Shown in pieces: positions 16,274-25,185 of a stretch of DNA of 64,000 nucleotides. The position numbers were made by a program, and so were the translations under genes. The stretch lies in assembly GCF_004023665.1 (NCBI RefSeq), contig NZ_SAUF01000005.1:1-64000 (forward strand), given 5' to 3'. Every line of letters starts with the position of its first letter. The stretch's first letter is position 1. Below the pieces are notes generated by a model. The model was not told the DNA's origin and made no database searches. It saw only the letters and a program-made list of their open reading frames with translations. The DNA is from Afifella aestuarii. Lineage in GTDB: Bacteria > Pseudomonadota > Alphaproteobacteria > Rhizobiales > Afifellaceae.

Positions 16274-17210
16274 GCCCAATCTCCTCACTCTGGTGGCCGG
16301 CGTCTTTGCCATTCTGGCCGTCGCCTCGCTCATCGGGTTCATCCTGAAGCGGACGATCAGCTGGCAAAAGCCGCACGCGGTGATCGACAATCTCAATGCG
16401 CGCATCAAGGCGTGGTGGGTGCTCGTCGCGCTGATGCTCATCGCCTTCCTGTTCGGCAAGGCGGGTGTCGTCCTTCTTTTCGCCTTCGCCTCCTTTACGG
16501 CATTGCGCGAATTCATGACGCTGACGCCGACCAGACGTGGCGATCATTATGCGCTCGCGGCAAGTTTTTTCATCTTTCTGCCGGCGCAATACGCCCTCGT
16601 CCTCGCCGACCAGTATGGCATCTACTCGGTTCTGATCCCGGTCTATGCGTTCCTGGCTCTCCCGATCATCGCTGCCTTTCGCGCCGACACCGCGCGGTAC
16701 ATGGAACGTGTCGCGCAGGTGCAATGGGCGCTGATGATCTGCGTCTTCTGCCTGTCGCATGTGCCGGCGATCTTGAACCTCGACATCCCGGGATTTGAGG
16801 GCGGCAACCTGCTTCTGATCGCCTTCCTGATCATCGTCGTGCAGGCAAGCGACGTGCTGCAATATATCTGCGGCAAGCTATTCGGACGCCGCAAGGTCGC
16901 GCCGAATTTGTCGCCGTCGAAGACCTGGGAGGGGCTGATTGGCGGCGTCGGGCTTGCGACGCTTCTGGGCGCCGGGCTGTGGTGGCTGACGCCGTTCACG
17001 CCGCTTGTTGCACTCGCCATGGCGGCGTTGATCGCCATCATGGGCTTCTTCGGCGGTCTCGTCATGTCGGCGATCAAGCGCGACCGTGGCGTCAAGGATT
17101 GGGGACAGATGATCGAAGGTCATGGCGGCGTGCTCGATCGTATCGACTCGCTCGTCTTCGCCGCGCCGATCTTCTTCCACTTGACGCGGTTCTTTTTCTC
17201 GGTGAGCTGA
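16266..17210 (+). CDS. CdsA-like phosphatidate cytidylyltransferase
   Basis: This 314-residue multi-pass membrane protein carries the complete CdsA signature near its C-terminus, SAIKRDRGVKDWGQMIEGHG (S-x2-KR-x4-KD...HGG). It is preceded by the APNLSPSKTWEG block also typical of the family. It would convert phosphatidate and CTP to CDP-diacylglycerol, the donor used by the CDP-alcohol transferase two genes upstream. The N-terminal region is longer than in housekeeping CdsA, and the protein resembles the YnbB branch. The main cdsA gene of the cell is probably elsewhere, so this cluster may be a dedicated second route. Confidence 0.87.
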   Translation: MAEPNLLTLVAGVFAILAVASLIGFILKRTISWQKPHAVIDNLNARIKAWWVLVALMLIAFLFGKAGVVLLFAFASFTALREFMTLTPTRRGDHYALAASFFIFLPAQYALVLADQYGIYSVLIPVYAFLALPIIAAFRADTARYMERVAQVQWALMICVFCLSHVPAILNLDIPGFEGGNLLLIAFLIIVVQASDVLQYICGKLFGRRKVAPNLSPSKTWEGLIGGVGLATLLGAGLWWLTPFTPLVALAMAALIAIMGFFGGLVMSAIKRDRGVKDWGQMIEGHGGVLDRIDSLVFAAPIFFHLTRFFFSVS

Positions 17211-17270
17211 CCGAAGCAGTTTTTCGGCTTAGTTTTGGCTGGGACGAAAGGTGCTCGGAAGGCTCGTCGT

Positions 17271-17396
17271 ATGAGCAGCCTCGAATTCATGCTGCTCTTC
17301 AGCATGATGCCCTTAGGCGCCGTGGCGATCGGCGTGTTCTTCTATTCCGTATCACGTCGCCAGAACCGACCCCGCGATCGCAAGCCTCCGGGCTGA
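17271..17396 (+). CDS. Possible small single-pass membrane protein (41 residues)
   Basis: A short frame starts at ATG 17271 with GGAAGG eight bases before it. It reads MSSLEFMLLFSMMPLGAVAI, continues GVFFYSVSRR and ends in a basic tail (RQNRPRDRKPPG). One membrane helix at about residues 5-27 and a positive cytoplasmic end are consistent with a real small membrane protein. A stem-loop follows four bases after the stop. No homologue is recognised, so this is a tentative call. Confidence 0.4.
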   Translation: MSSLEFMLLFSMMPLGAVAIGVFFYSVSRRQNRPRDRKPPG

Positions 17397-17399
17397 GCG

Positions 17400-17421
17400 C
17401 CCGCGGCTCTCACGCCGCGGG
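17400..17421. terminator. Stem-loop between convergent genes
   Basis: CCCGCGGC-TCTCAC-GCCGCGGG gives an 8-bp perfect stem with a six-base loop. It lies between the plus-strand 41-residue frame and the end of tenA on the minus strand. It lacks a clear T-run, so it may act in both directions weakly. Confidence 0.5.
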
Positions 17422-17439
17422 TCATGTTCAGGCCGCTTC

Positions 17440-18117
17440 CTATTCGCCGGGGCGCACCGGCCATGTCTCGAGCCGGTAGGCGGAATCCCAGAACATCCAT
17501 TCAAGCTGCACCGCCCGGTCGAAGGCATCATGCGCCTTGGCCTGAACGGCAGGCGCCGCCTCGGCCACGGCCTCGTCGGTGGTGGCGATCATCGTCTTGA
17601 CGGCGTCCTGAAACTCCTCACCGGCATAGGTTTCGATCCACGCCGAATAAGGATTGGGCGACGCGGCGCGGACAAGGATGTCGTTGCCGACCTCGGCATA
17701 GATCCAGAAGCAAGGCAGGAGCGCCGCCAGCAGCACCTCATAGGGCTCGCTCCAGGCGGTCGCCGTGATGAACGACACGTAATGGTGGCAGGCGGGCGAC
17801 AAAGGGCTCGCTTCGAAGACCTCAGGTGCGATGCCGTAATCGGCAAAGAAAGTGCCGTGCAGCGCCCGTTCCACCACGATCGCCCCTTGCGCGGAATTGG
17901 CGAGTTGCACCATGCGCTCGGGATCGGGTGCCTTGGCCGCGGCAATGGCGAGGCCCTTGCCGAAGCCGATCAGGTAATGCGCATCCTGGGTGATGTAATG
18001 CTTGAAGCGCTCTTCAGAGAGCGTCCCGGCGGCAAGCTCGGTGTTGAACGGCATGTTGCGGATAGTCTCGTAGAGCCCGGCATTGCGCGCCCAGGCTGCT
18101 GCGGAAAACGTGCTCAT
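17440..18117 (-). CDS. tenA: TenA/thiaminase II family aminohydrolase
   Basis: This 225-residue all-helical protein of the TenA family has the expected catalytic residues: Asp45 in ITQDAHYL, Cys136 in LLPCFWIY, Tyr140, and Glu206 in LEWMFWDSAY. These match the numbering of Bacillus subtilis TenA (Asp44, Cys135, Glu205) almost exactly. TenA hydrolyses aminopyrimidines released from thiamine breakdown so that the pyrimidine can be salvaged. It stands alone here, with no thiamine biosynthesis gene or visible TPP riboswitch beside it. ATG 18117 has AAGGAG in front. Confidence 0.92.
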   Translation of the reverse strand: MSTFSAAAWARNAGLYETIRNMPFNTELAAGTLSEERFKHYITQDAHYLIGFGKGLAIAAAKAPDPERMVQLANSAQGAIVVERALHGTFFADYGIAPEVFEASPLSPACHHYVSFITATAWSEPYEVLLAALLPCFWIYAEVGNDILVRAASPNPYSAWIETYAGEEFQDAVKTMIATTDEAVAEAAPAVQAKAHDAFDRAVQLEWMFWDSAYRLETWPVRPGE

Positions 18118-18275
18118 CGCGATCTCCTTCCCATTCCCCGGCAAGTAGCCAGAACAGAGGCAAGCGTCTACCTGTCGAAAGGCTCTTTCGACTTAAGCTT
18201 TACGGGGATGTGCCGCTATTTCCGTCACAATCTGGTTTCCTTCGGCCTGTTCCGACAGCTATGGTGCCGCCCATG

Positions 18276-18296
18276 CGGGAGGCTTCGGGCCTCCCG
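18276..18296 (+). promoter_or_regulatory. Stem-loop in the leader of the TRAP receptor gene
   Basis: CGGGAGGC-TTCGG-GCCTCCCG forms an 8-bp perfect stem with a five-base loop, 28 bp before the TAXI receptor start. There is no T-run. It may stabilise the mRNA 5' end or be part of the control region. Confidence 0.4.
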
Positions 18297-18324
18297 TGCC
18301 AGTTCACGAACATGGGAACAGAAG

Positions 18325-19341
18325 ATGACATTCATGCCATCCAGAAAGCTGATCGGGGCGGTGATCGCAGTTGCCGGCCTGGCGCTTGCCGGGACCTCCT
18401 TTGCGCAGGACGTAAAATTCTTCCGCATCGCCACCGGCGGCACGTCCGGGACGTATTTCCCGATCGGTGGTCTCATCGCCAATGCCATCTCCAACCCTCC
18501 GGGCTCGCGTCCTTGCGACGAAGGCGGCAGCTGCGGCGTGCCGGGCCTGGTGGCGACGGCGATCGCTTCCAATGGCTCCGTTGCGAACGTCAATGCAATT
18601 AATTCCGGCGGTGTCGAATCCGGCTTTTCGCAGTCGGACGTCGCCTATTGGGCGCAGACCGGCACCGGCGTCTTTGAGGGCAAGGGCAAGGTCGAGAAGC
18701 TGCGTGCGATCGCCAACCTCTATCCCGAGAGCATCCATCTCATCGCCAGCAAATCCTCCGGCATCAAGTCGGTCGCCGATCTGAAGGGCAAGCGCGTCTC
18801 TCTGGACGAGCCGGGCTCCGGCACCATCGTCGATGCACGTCTCATCCTCGGCGCCTGGGGCTTGAGCGAGGACGACATCGAGGCGGATTATCTGAAGCCG
18901 AACCAGGCCGCTGACCGTATGCGCGACGGCGCCATGGACGCCTTCTTCTTCGTCGGTGGTTTCCCGGCCGGTGCCATCGTGGAACTGGCCTCCAACACCG
19001 ACATCACGGTCGTGCCGATCGCCGGCGACGAGGCCGATAGCGTCGTCTCCGATTACGAGTTCTTCGCCGCCAACACGATCCCAGCCGGCACCTATGAAGG
19101 GCAGGACGAGGACGTGGAGACGCTTTCTGTGGGTGCCCAATTGGTGACGAGCGCCGATCAGCCGGAAGAGCTGATCTACGAGATCACCAAGGCTTTGTGG
19201 AACGACAACACCCGCAAGCTCCTCGACAACGGTCATGCCAAGGGCAAGGTGATCACGCTCGACACGGCTCTCGACGGCGTGGGCATTCCGCTGCATCCGG
19301 GCGCCAAAAAGTTCTACGACGAAGCCGGCGTCTCCAAGTAA
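18325..19341 (+). CDS. TAXI-family TRAP transporter solute-binding protein
   Basis: This 338-residue periplasmic protein starts with a signal peptide that ends near LALAGTSFAQ (about residue 27). The mature part begins FFRIATGGTSGTYFPIGGL, the hallmark of the TAXI (TRAP-associated extracytoplasmic immunogenic) receptor family. SGGVESGFSQSDVAYWA and GKRVSLDEPGSGT follow. It captures a solute, often a dicarboxylate or glutamate-like compound, for the fused TRAP permease encoded next. ATG 18325 is followed by a second in-frame ATG nine bases later. A strong stem-loop follows the stop. Confidence 0.92.
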   Translation: MTFMPSRKLIGAVIAVAGLALAGTSFAQDVKFFRIATGGTSGTYFPIGGLIANAISNPPGSRPCDEGGSCGVPGLVATAIASNGSVANVNAINSGGVESGFSQSDVAYWAQTGTGVFEGKGKVEKLRAIANLYPESIHLIASKSSGIKSVADLKGKRVSLDEPGSGTIVDARLILGAWGLSEDDIEADYLKPNQAADRMRDGAMDAFFFVGGFPAGAIVELASNTDITVVPIAGDEADSVVSDYEFFAANTIPAGTYEGQDEDVETLSVGAQLVTSADQPEELIYEITKALWNDNTRKLLDNGHAKGKVITLDTALDGVGIPLHPGAKKFYDEAGVSK

Positions 19342-19358
19342 GCCGGATTTCAGCAACG

Positions 19359-19382
19359 CAGGCGGCGGTTTTCCGCCGCCTG
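19359..19382 (+). terminator. Stem-loop between TRAP receptor and permease genes
   Basis: CAGGCGGCGG-TTTT-CCGCCGCCTG is a perfect 10-bp stem with a TTTT loop, located 18 bp after the receptor stop and 58 bp before the permease start. Such a stem between a binding-protein gene and its permease usually protects or ends part of the transcripts, giving more receptor than permease. Confidence 0.65.
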
Positions 19383-19440
19383 TCTGATTGTGGATGTCTG
19401 AGTGTGGAAGGCCGGAAGGCCCAAAAGACGACAGGTTAGG

Positions 19441-21498
19441 ATGCAGGAAGAAAAAGAGATTGATCCCGCCTCGGTCAAAGAGCTCGAAGAGCGGTTTGAT
19501 CCTGAAGTGCGTTTTCGGCCGCTCGGGCGCTACGCGGGATATGTCGCCGCGACGCTCCTCTTCTGCCTGTCGCTCTTTCACTATTACACGGCGGGCTTTG
19601 GCCTTTTGCGCGAGGTCAACCATCGCGGCGTGCATCTCGCCTTCGTCCTGTCCCTGATCTTCATCGTTTTCGCCGCAACCAAGAAGGGCCAGGATACCCT
19701 TTATCCCTCGAGCCTGTGGCGGCCGCTCGGCCTGCCGATCTACGACTGGCTGTTCGCCCTCGCGGCGGCCGTAGCCTCGCTCTACGTCCCGTGGATATTC
19801 AACGATCTCGCCTTCCGCGTCGGCAATCCTCTGCCGATCGACGTCGTCATGGGGACGGTCATGATCGTCGTCCTCCTGGAGGCGACGCGCCGATCGATGG
19901 GCTGGCCCTTGCCAGTGATTGCCATCATCGTCATGGCCTATGCGATATTCGGGCAAAGCGCGCCGGGCGTCCTTGTGCATCCGGGCAGCGATTGGACGAC
20001 GCTCGTCAACCACCTCTATCTGACGAGCCAGGGCATCTACGGTCTGCCGGTCGGTGTCGTGGCGACGTACGTCTTCCACTTCGTCCTTTTCGGCGTCTTG
20101 GCGACGCGCATCGGTCTCGGGCGCCTCTTCATCGACTTCGCCTCGGCCTTCGCCGGCCGCTTCTCCGGCGGCCCGGCCAAGGTCTCCGTCTTCTCGTCCG
20201 CTCTTCTCGGATCGATCTCCGGCTCGTCGATCGCCAACACGGTGACGACCGGTGCGCTGACGATCCCGGCGATGATCCGCATCGGCTATCAGCGCCATTT
20301 CGCGGCGGCCGTGGAAGCGGCATCCTCGACAGGCGGGCAGATCACGCCGCCGGTCATGGGCGCCGCCGCCTTCCTGATGATCGAGTTTCTTGGCGTCTCC
20401 TATACCACCATCATCACCGCGGCGATCGTGCCGGCGGCGATGCATTTCTTCGGCGTACTCTGTCAGGTGCATTTCGAGGCGAAGCGTCTCGGCCTGCGTG
20501 GCCTGACGAGAGAAGAGTTGCCGAAGGTCGGCGTGATCCTGAAGCGCGACTGGCCGACGCTCATCCCGCTCTTCCTCTTGATCGGCATCCTCCTTCAGGG
20601 CTTCACGCCCTATCTCGCCGCCTTCTGGGGCATCACCGCCTGCATCGTCATCGGCCTCGTCAATCCGCTGAACCGCATCAGAGTGAAGGACGTCGTCGAC
20701 GCTTTCGTGCTCGGCGCGAAATATGCGCTTGCCGTGGGCGCGGCGGCCGCGACCGTCGGCATCATCATCGGTGTCGTCACGCTCACCGGCGTCTCCTTCA
20801 AGATCGCCTATATGGTGACTTCGACTGCGGGGCAGTGGGCGGAAATGATCGGCCCGTACATCCCCTTCGGCGTGATGGAAGTCTCCACGCTGACGCTGCT
20901 GATCACCCTCATCCTGACGGCAATGGTCTGCATCGTCATGGGCTGCGGCATCCCGACGACGGCGACCTATCTGATCATGGTATCGGTCGCAGCGCCGGTT
21001 CTGGGGCTGCTCGGGATCGCGCCGATCGTGGCGCATTTCTTCGTCTTCTATTACGGGGTTCTGGCCGACATCACGCCACCTGTGGCGCTTGCCGCTTATG
21101 CCGGGGCGGGGATCGCCAATGCCAATCCCTTCAAGGCGGGCAACACCGCTTTCCGGCTCGGCATGGGCAAGGCGCTGGTGCCGTTCGTCTTCGTCTTCTC
21201 GCCGTCGCTGCTTCTGGTGACCGATGGCTTCACCTGGCAGGCTTTTGCGCTCGCTTTCACCGGAACGGTGGTCGGCATCACGGCGCTCTCGGCGGCCTTT
21301 GCGGGCTGGCTGTGGGGGCCGCTCTATCTCCTCGAACGGTGGGTGCTCGCCGTCGCAGCCATTCTTTTGGTGGCGCCGGAGTTCACCTCGACGGCGATCG
21401 GGCTCGGCATTCTCGCCCTCGTCCTCCTGCGGCAGGTCTTCTTCGGCTTTGAGCACGTACCGCCGAGACGGGCCGCAGAGAGTGAGGCGTCGACCTAG
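19441..21498 (+). CDS. TRAP transporter fused DctQM-type permease
   Basis: This 685-residue protein joins the small (4-helix) and large (12-helix) TRAP membrane subunits, as is usual for TAXI systems. The N-terminal cytoplasmic stretch (residues 1-35) precedes the first helices. The large-subunit part shows [36 protein letters not shown] and [11 protein letters not shown] motifs. It uses a Na+ or H+ gradient to import the solute brought by the receptor encoded upstream. ATG 19441 is preceded by an AGG. The stop TAG overlaps the stop of modC on the other strand within CTAG. Confidence 0.93.
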   Translation: MQEEKEIDPASVKELEERFDPEVRFRPLGRYAGYVAATLLFCLSLFHYYTAGFGLLREVNHRGVHLAFVLSLIFIVFAATKKGQDTLYPSSLWRPLGLPIYDWLFALAAAVASLYVPWIFNDLAFRVGNPLPIDVVMGTVMIVVLLEATRRSMGWPLPVIAIIVMAYAIFGQSAPGVLVHPGSDWTTLVNHLYLTSQGIYGLPVGVVATYVFHFVLFGVLATRIGLGRLFIDFASAFAGRFSGGPAKVSVFSSALLGSISGSSIANTVTTGALTIPAMIRIGYQRHFAAAVEAASSTGGQITPPVMGAAAFLMIEFLGVSYTTIITAAIVPAAMHFFGVLCQVHFEAKRLGLRGLTREELPKVGVILKRDWPTLIPLFLLIGILLQGFTPYLAAFWGITACIVIGLVNPLNRIRVKDVVDAFVLGAKYALAVGAAAATVGIIIGVVTLTGVSFKIAYMVTSTAGQWAEMIGPYIPFGVMEVSTLTLLITLILTAMVCIVMGCGIPTTATYLIMVSVAAPVLGLLGIAPIVAHFFVFYYGVLADITPPVALAAYAGAGIANANPFKAGNTAFRLGMGKALVPFVFVFSPSLLLVTDGFTWQAFALAFTGTVVGITALSAAFAGWLWGPLYLLERWVLAVAAILLVAPEFTSTAIGLGILALVLLRQVFFGFEHVPPRRAAESEAST

Positions 21499-22625
21499 CT
21501 GGCGGCGCTCGCCGGCGTGAGCGCCACGCCCTTGATCTGCGCATAGAGCTTCTGGCCCACCTCAAGCTGCAGGTGGTGCCAGGAGCGCCGCGTCACGCGC
21601 GACAGGAGCCTGGCGCCTTCACCGTTTTCGCCAAGGCGCAGGACGAGGAGTGTTTCGTGCTCGCCGACCGGCGTGTCTGAGACGATCGTCACCGGCAGGA
21701 TGTTGATGATCGTCGTGCCTTCGGGCGGACGGCGGGTGAGGCTCACATCGCCAGCCGCGATGCGGATCCGGCGGCGTGTTCCGGGCGCCCCGGCCGAGGC
21801 CGGGATCTCGAAATGCCCACCGGCGACGGCAAGCCGGGCAAGGCCGAAAGCGGCATCATAGCTTTCCACGACCGCATCGAGGCTGACGACGGCCTCGCGC
21901 GAGGCAGCAAGCGGCAGGTTCGGGTCGGCCTGCAATTCAACGAGCGGCCCGGCGGCGAGAACCTTGCCCGCCTGCATCAGAACGAGATGGTCGGCAAGGC
22001 GTTCGACCTCGGCGATATCGTGGCTCACATAAAGCACGGGCATGGCGAGGCGGTCGTGCAGACGTTCCAGAAACGGCAGAATGCCGTCCTTGGTCTGCCG
22101 GTCGAGCGCCGAAAGCGGTTCGTCCATCAACAGGAGCTTCGGCTGCGAGAGAAGCGCCCGGCCGATGGCGACGCGCTGGCGTTCGCCGCCCGAGAGGTTG
22201 CTTGTCGAACGCCCCAGGAGGTCGCCGATGCCCAAAAGCTCGATGACTTCCTCAAAACCCGTGCCGTTGGCGGAGGAGGGCGGCCGTCTGCCGGGCGCGC
22301 CGTAGAGAAGATTCTGGCGAACGCTGAGATGCGGGAAGAGGCTCGCTTCCTGAAAGACGTAGCCGATCGGGCGGCGATGCGTCGGGCGGAAAGTCGTTTC
22401 GTCCTGCCAGATCTCGCCGTCGATCGAGAACCTGCCCTCTAGCCTGTTGAGGCCGGCGGCACAGCGCAGCACCGAAGTCTTGCCGCAGCCCGACGGGCCG
22501 AAGAGCCCGGTGACGCCCCTTGCCGGGACGGAGAAAGAAGCGTCGAGAGCGAAGTGACCGAGGCGACCTGAGAAGGCGGCCTCGATCGTGTTTCCTGCCA
22601 TCGGCGGAGGTGTCTGAACCGTCAT
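21495..22625 (-). CDS. modC: Molybdate ABC transporter ATP-binding protein ModC
   Basis: This 376-residue ABC ATPase has Walker [10 protein letters not shown], signature [16 protein letters not shown], Walker [13 protein letters not shown] and the switch His in YVSHD. The C-terminal third holds a molybdate-binding TOBE domain with [16 protein letters not shown], as in ModC. It powers molybdate uptake with ModA and ModB. The start ATG overlaps the modB stop (ATGA). The stop codon shares bases with the stop of the TRAP permease on the other strand. The usual modABC order and the modE gene upstream support the call. Confidence 0.93.
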   Translation of the reverse strand: MTVQTPPPMAGNTIEAAFSGRLGHFALDASFSVPARGVTGLFGPSGCGKTSVLRCAAGLNRLEGRFSIDGEIWQDETTFRPTHRRPIGYVFQEASLFPHLSVRQNLLYGAPGRRPPSSANGTGFEEVIELLGIGDLLGRSTSNLSGGERQRVAIGRALLSQPKLLLMDEPLSALDRQTKDGILPFLERLHDRLAMPVLYVSHDIAEVERLADHLVLMQAGKVLAAGPLVELQADPNLPLAASREAVVSLDAVVESYDAAFGLARLAVAGGHFEIPASAGAPGTRRRIRIAAGDVSLTRRPPEGTTIINILPVTIVSDTPVGEHETLLVLRLGENGEGARLLSRVTRRSWHHLQLEVGQKLYAQIKGVALTPASAAS

Positions 22626-23308
22626 TTCCCGGGCCGCGCCACGCGCTTTTCGATGAGTGTCATGGTCAAGATGACGACGAAGGCGAAGACGACCATGCCG
22701 GCCGCAAGAACGGTCGCCTCGGCCCAGCGCAGCGTCTCCACGTAGTCGTAGATGGCGACCGACAGAACCTTGGTCTCGCCCGGAATGTTGCCGCCGATCA
22801 TGAGGACCACGCCGAATTCGCCGACGGTATGGGCAAAGCCGAGGACGGCACCCGTCAGAAAGCCAGGCCGTGCGAGCGGCAGGGCGACGCTCCAGAACGT
22901 GCGCAAAGGGGAGGCGCGGAGGGTTGCGGCGACCTCCAAAGGTCGTTCGCCCATCGCCTCGAAGGCGTTGCGGATCGGCTGCACGACGAAGGGCATGGAA
23001 TAGATGACGGAGCCGATGACGAGGCCTTCGAAGGTGAAGGCGAGCGTGCGTCCGCCCCACAGCGCCGCAAGCTGTCCGCCCGGCCCGGAGGGGCCGAGCG
23101 CAACGAGAAGATAAAAGCCCAGAACCGTCGGCGGCAGGACGAGGGGCAGCGCGACCACGGTCGCGACTGCCTCCTTCCACCACACCTTGGAGCGCGCCAG
23201 CCACCAGGCGATCGGCGTGCCGACGAGAAGCAGGATCACCGTGGTGATCGTCGCAAGCTCGATCGTGAGGCGGATCGCCGAGAGGGTTTCAGTTGAAAGC
23301 TCCGGCAC
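22622..23308 (-). CDS. modB: Molybdate ABC transporter permease ModB
   Basis: This 228-residue inner-membrane protein has five to six helices and the binding-protein-dependent transport signature near its middle ([22 protein letters not shown]). The [21 protein letters not shown] segment is typical of molybdate and tungstate permeases. It begins at GTG 23308, six bases after the modA stop, and its stop overlaps the modC start, so modA, modB and modC form one operon. Confidence 0.93.
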   Translation of the reverse strand: MPELSTETLSAIRLTIELATITTVILLLVGTPIAWWLARSKVWWKEAVATVVALPLVLPPTVLGFYLLVALGPSGPGGQLAALWGGRTLAFTFEGLVIGSVIYSMPFVVQPIRNAFEAMGERPLEVAATLRASPLRTFWSVALPLARPGFLTGAVLGFAHTVGEFGVVLMIGGNIPGETKVLSVAIYDYVETLRWAEATVLAAGMVVFAFVVILTMTLIEKRVARPGK

Positions 23309-23314
23309 GAACGA

Positions 23315-24076
23315 TCAGCTTCCAGCAGCGGTGCCGTAACCGTACTTCTCGATGATGGCGCCGGCTTCCGGTCCCTTCAGGAAGTCGAGAAAGGCCTTTG
23401 CCGCGGCGCTCTCCTCGCCCTTCTTCAAGAGGACGGCGTCCTGCTTGATCGGCGTGTAGAGATCGGCTGGAACTTCCCAGCGCGAGCCCTCGTCGCTGGC
23501 CGCAATCTGCGACAGGGCCACGAAACCGAGCTCGGCATTGCCGGTTTGCACGAATTGGAACGCCTGGGCGATGTTGTTGCCCTGGACGATCTTCGGCTCG
23601 AGATCCTCGTAAACGCCGAGCGCCTTCATCGTCTCCACAGCAGCCGCGCCATAAGGGGCGGTCGTTGGATTGGCGATCGAGATCTTGTTGAAATCGCCGG
23701 ATTTCAGGGTGTCTTCGCCGTTGACGAGGTCGGCGTCGGTGCTCCACAGCACGATCTTGCCGATCGCATAGGTGAACGCACTGCCCTCCACCGCATAGCC
23801 TTCGGAGACCGCTTTTGCCGGCCGCTCGTCGTCTGCGGCAAGAAACACCTCAAACGGCGCATCCTGGCTGATCTGCGTGTAGAGCTGGCCGGTCGAGCCG
23901 AACGACAGAGTCGCTTCGTCGCCGGTCTTTTCCTCGAAGGCGGCGGCGATTTCTTTCGCCGCTTCGGTGAAGTTCGCGGCGACGGCGACATTCGTTTCGG
24001 CCGCCGCAGCCATCGATGCCGGCAGAGACACCGCGGCAACCAAAAGCCCGGCCGCAAGAGAGCGCAAAGACATCAT
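23315..24076 (-). CDS. modA: Molybdate ABC transporter substrate-binding protein ModA
   Basis: This 253-residue periplasmic protein has a signal peptide ending near SMAAAAETN. The mature protein has ANFTEAAKEIAAAFE, SFGSTGQLYTQI and APFEVFLAADDERP, the oxyanion-binding blocks of ModA. FVALSQIA and the GPEAGAIIEKYGYG end are also standard. It binds molybdate or tungstate and hands it to ModBC. Two in-frame ATGs sit at the start (24076 and 24073), with GGGGGAAC upstream. It follows modE by 17 bp. Confidence 0.95.
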   Translation of the reverse strand: MMSLRSLAAGLLVAAVSLPASMAAAAETNVAVAANFTEAAKEIAAAFEEKTGDEATLSFGSTGQLYTQISQDAPFEVFLAADDERPAKAVSEGYAVEGSAFTYAIGKIVLWSTDADLVNGEDTLKSGDFNKISIANPTTAPYGAAAVETMKALGVYEDLEPKIVQGNNIAQAFQFVQTGNAELGFVALSQIAASDEGSRWEVPADLYTPIKQDAVLLKKGEESAAAKAFLDFLKGPEAGAIIEKYGYGTAAGS

Positions 24077-24093
24077 TTCTGTTCCCCCAATGA

Positions 24094-24885
24094 TCAGTCG
24101 ATCGCAAGAATGACATGTGCCGCGTCGAAGAGAGCACATGCCGGTTTTCCGGGTTCGAGCCCGAGAGACCTGGCGCTTTCGGCCGTGATGGTGGCGGCGA
24201 GGCTTTTCTCGCCGCCGATGTCGAGAACCACTTCGGTGGTGACTTCGGAGGGTGTCAGCCGGCGCACCTGGCCGGCGACGCAATTGCGCACCGAAATGGG
24301 CGGGGCGCTTTTGCCGGGCGCAATGATGACGAAGGGCGCCTTGATGAGGGCGACGGCTTCCCGGCCGATGCACAGGCCGAGCGCCTTCAGGCTCTCCTGG
24401 GTGACGACGGCGTAGATCGTCGTGTCCTCGTTGACCTTGATGGCCACCTCGCAGGCGACCGCGTCGGAGACGATCTGTGTGATCGTGCCTCTCAGCGCAT
24501 TGCGGGCCGAGGTCTTCATGAGAACTCCCGAAACGAGGTTGAGCGGAGAAATGCCGGTGCCGGACAGATGCGGCTCGATGGAGCGCACGACGCGCGCCAT
24601 CTCCACCTCGAGCTTGTGATAGGCCTCGATGACCTTGATGCCGGTCGGCGTCAGCGTCGCTCCACCGCCGGCACGTCCGCCGGTGCGCTTTTCCAGAAGG
24701 GGCTGACCGAACAGATTGGCCATGGCATCGAGCGCATCCCATGCGGCCTTGTAGGTGATGCCGGCAGCCTTTGCCCCGGCCGTGATCGAGCCCTCCCGCG
24801 CCACGGCTTCGAGCAGGCGGATCCTGTCGCGGCCGACCGCCGGCGATTCCGCGCTGCGCAAAGATACGAGGGCTTCGATTTCCAT
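24094..24885 (-). CDS. modE: Molybdate-responsive regulator ModE
   Basis: This 263-residue protein has an N-terminal winged helix of the LysR-like ModE type at residues about 20-90 (GSITAGAKAAGITYKAAWDAL, then LLEKRTGGRAGGG). Two molybdate-binding Mop domains follow (SARNALRGTITQIVSDAVAC and SVRNCVAGQVRRLTPSEVTT). On binding molybdate ModE shuts down molybdate uptake genes. It is the first gene of a modE-modA-modB-modC operon, and a probable ModE box lies just before it, shared with the divergent mop gene. Confidence 0.93.
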   Translation of the reverse strand: MEIEALVSLRSAESPAVGRDRIRLLEAVAREGSITAGAKAAGITYKAAWDALDAMANLFGQPLLEKRTGGRAGGGATLTPTGIKVIEAYHKLEVEMARVVRSIEPHLSGTGISPLNLVSGVLMKTSARNALRGTITQIVSDAVACEVAIKVNEDTTIYAVVTQESLKALGLCIGREAVALIKAPFVIIAPGKSAPPISVRNCVAGQVRRLTPSEVTTEVVLDIGGEKSLAATITAESARSLGLEPGKPACALFDAAHVILAID

Positions 24886-24904
24886 TGCCGGGGGTGCTCG
24901 TCTA

Positions 24905-24931
24905 ACGTCGTATAGTCAAACTACATAACGT
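24905..24931. promoter_or_regulatory. Probable ModE operator (Mo-box)
   Basis: ACGTCGTATAG-TCAAA-CTACATAACGT is an inverted repeat with 8 of 11 arm positions matching. It resembles the CGTTATAT...ATAACG type of ModE site. It lies between modE (minus, start 24885) and mop (plus, start 24975), so it could control both directions. Confidence 0.65.
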
Positions 24932-24974
24932 ACCGCTAAGTTCATAGATAGTTCGACGTTTGGGGGACAAGGAT

Positions 24975-25184
24975 ATGAAACTTAGTGCGCGCAACCAGCT
25001 CAAGGGCAAGGTCGTGGAAGTGTTGAAGGGGGCGACCACTTCGCATGTTCGCATCGACATTGGCGGAGCGGTCATCACCTCATCGATTACCAATGAGGCC
25101 GTCGATGAGCTGGGCCTTAAGGTCGGTCAGGAGGCTTATGCGGTCGTGAAGGCTTCCGACGTCATGGTCGGCGTCAGCGACTGA
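24975..25184 (+). CDS. mop: Molybdenum-pterin-binding protein Mop (molbindin)
   Basis: This 69-residue single Mop domain begins [19 protein letters not shown] and ends [18 protein letters not shown], the family signature. Mop proteins form hexamers that store molybdate in the cytoplasm. ATG 24975 has AAGGA before it. The gene faces away from modEABC across the probable Mo-box, the layout known from several Alphaproteobacteria. It is followed by the trmO-like gene with a one-base gap. Confidence 0.93.
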   Translation: MKLSARNQLKGKVVEVLKGATTSHVRIDIGGAVITSSITNEAVDELGLKVGQEAYAVVKASDVMVGVSD

Positions 25185-25185
25185 C

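Noticed and set aside
18304-21456. A 1050-codon open frame on the minus strand
   Set aside because: It is exactly opposite the TAXI receptor and TRAP permease genes. The composition is Arg/Asp/Glu/His-rich without any domain, as expected for the antisense of hydrophobic, GC-rich coding DNA.
21495-23204. A 569-codon minus-strand frame that seems to fuse modB and modC
   Set aside because: The first 190 codons are modB read in the wrong frame; the true modC starts at 22625 with an ATGA overlap.
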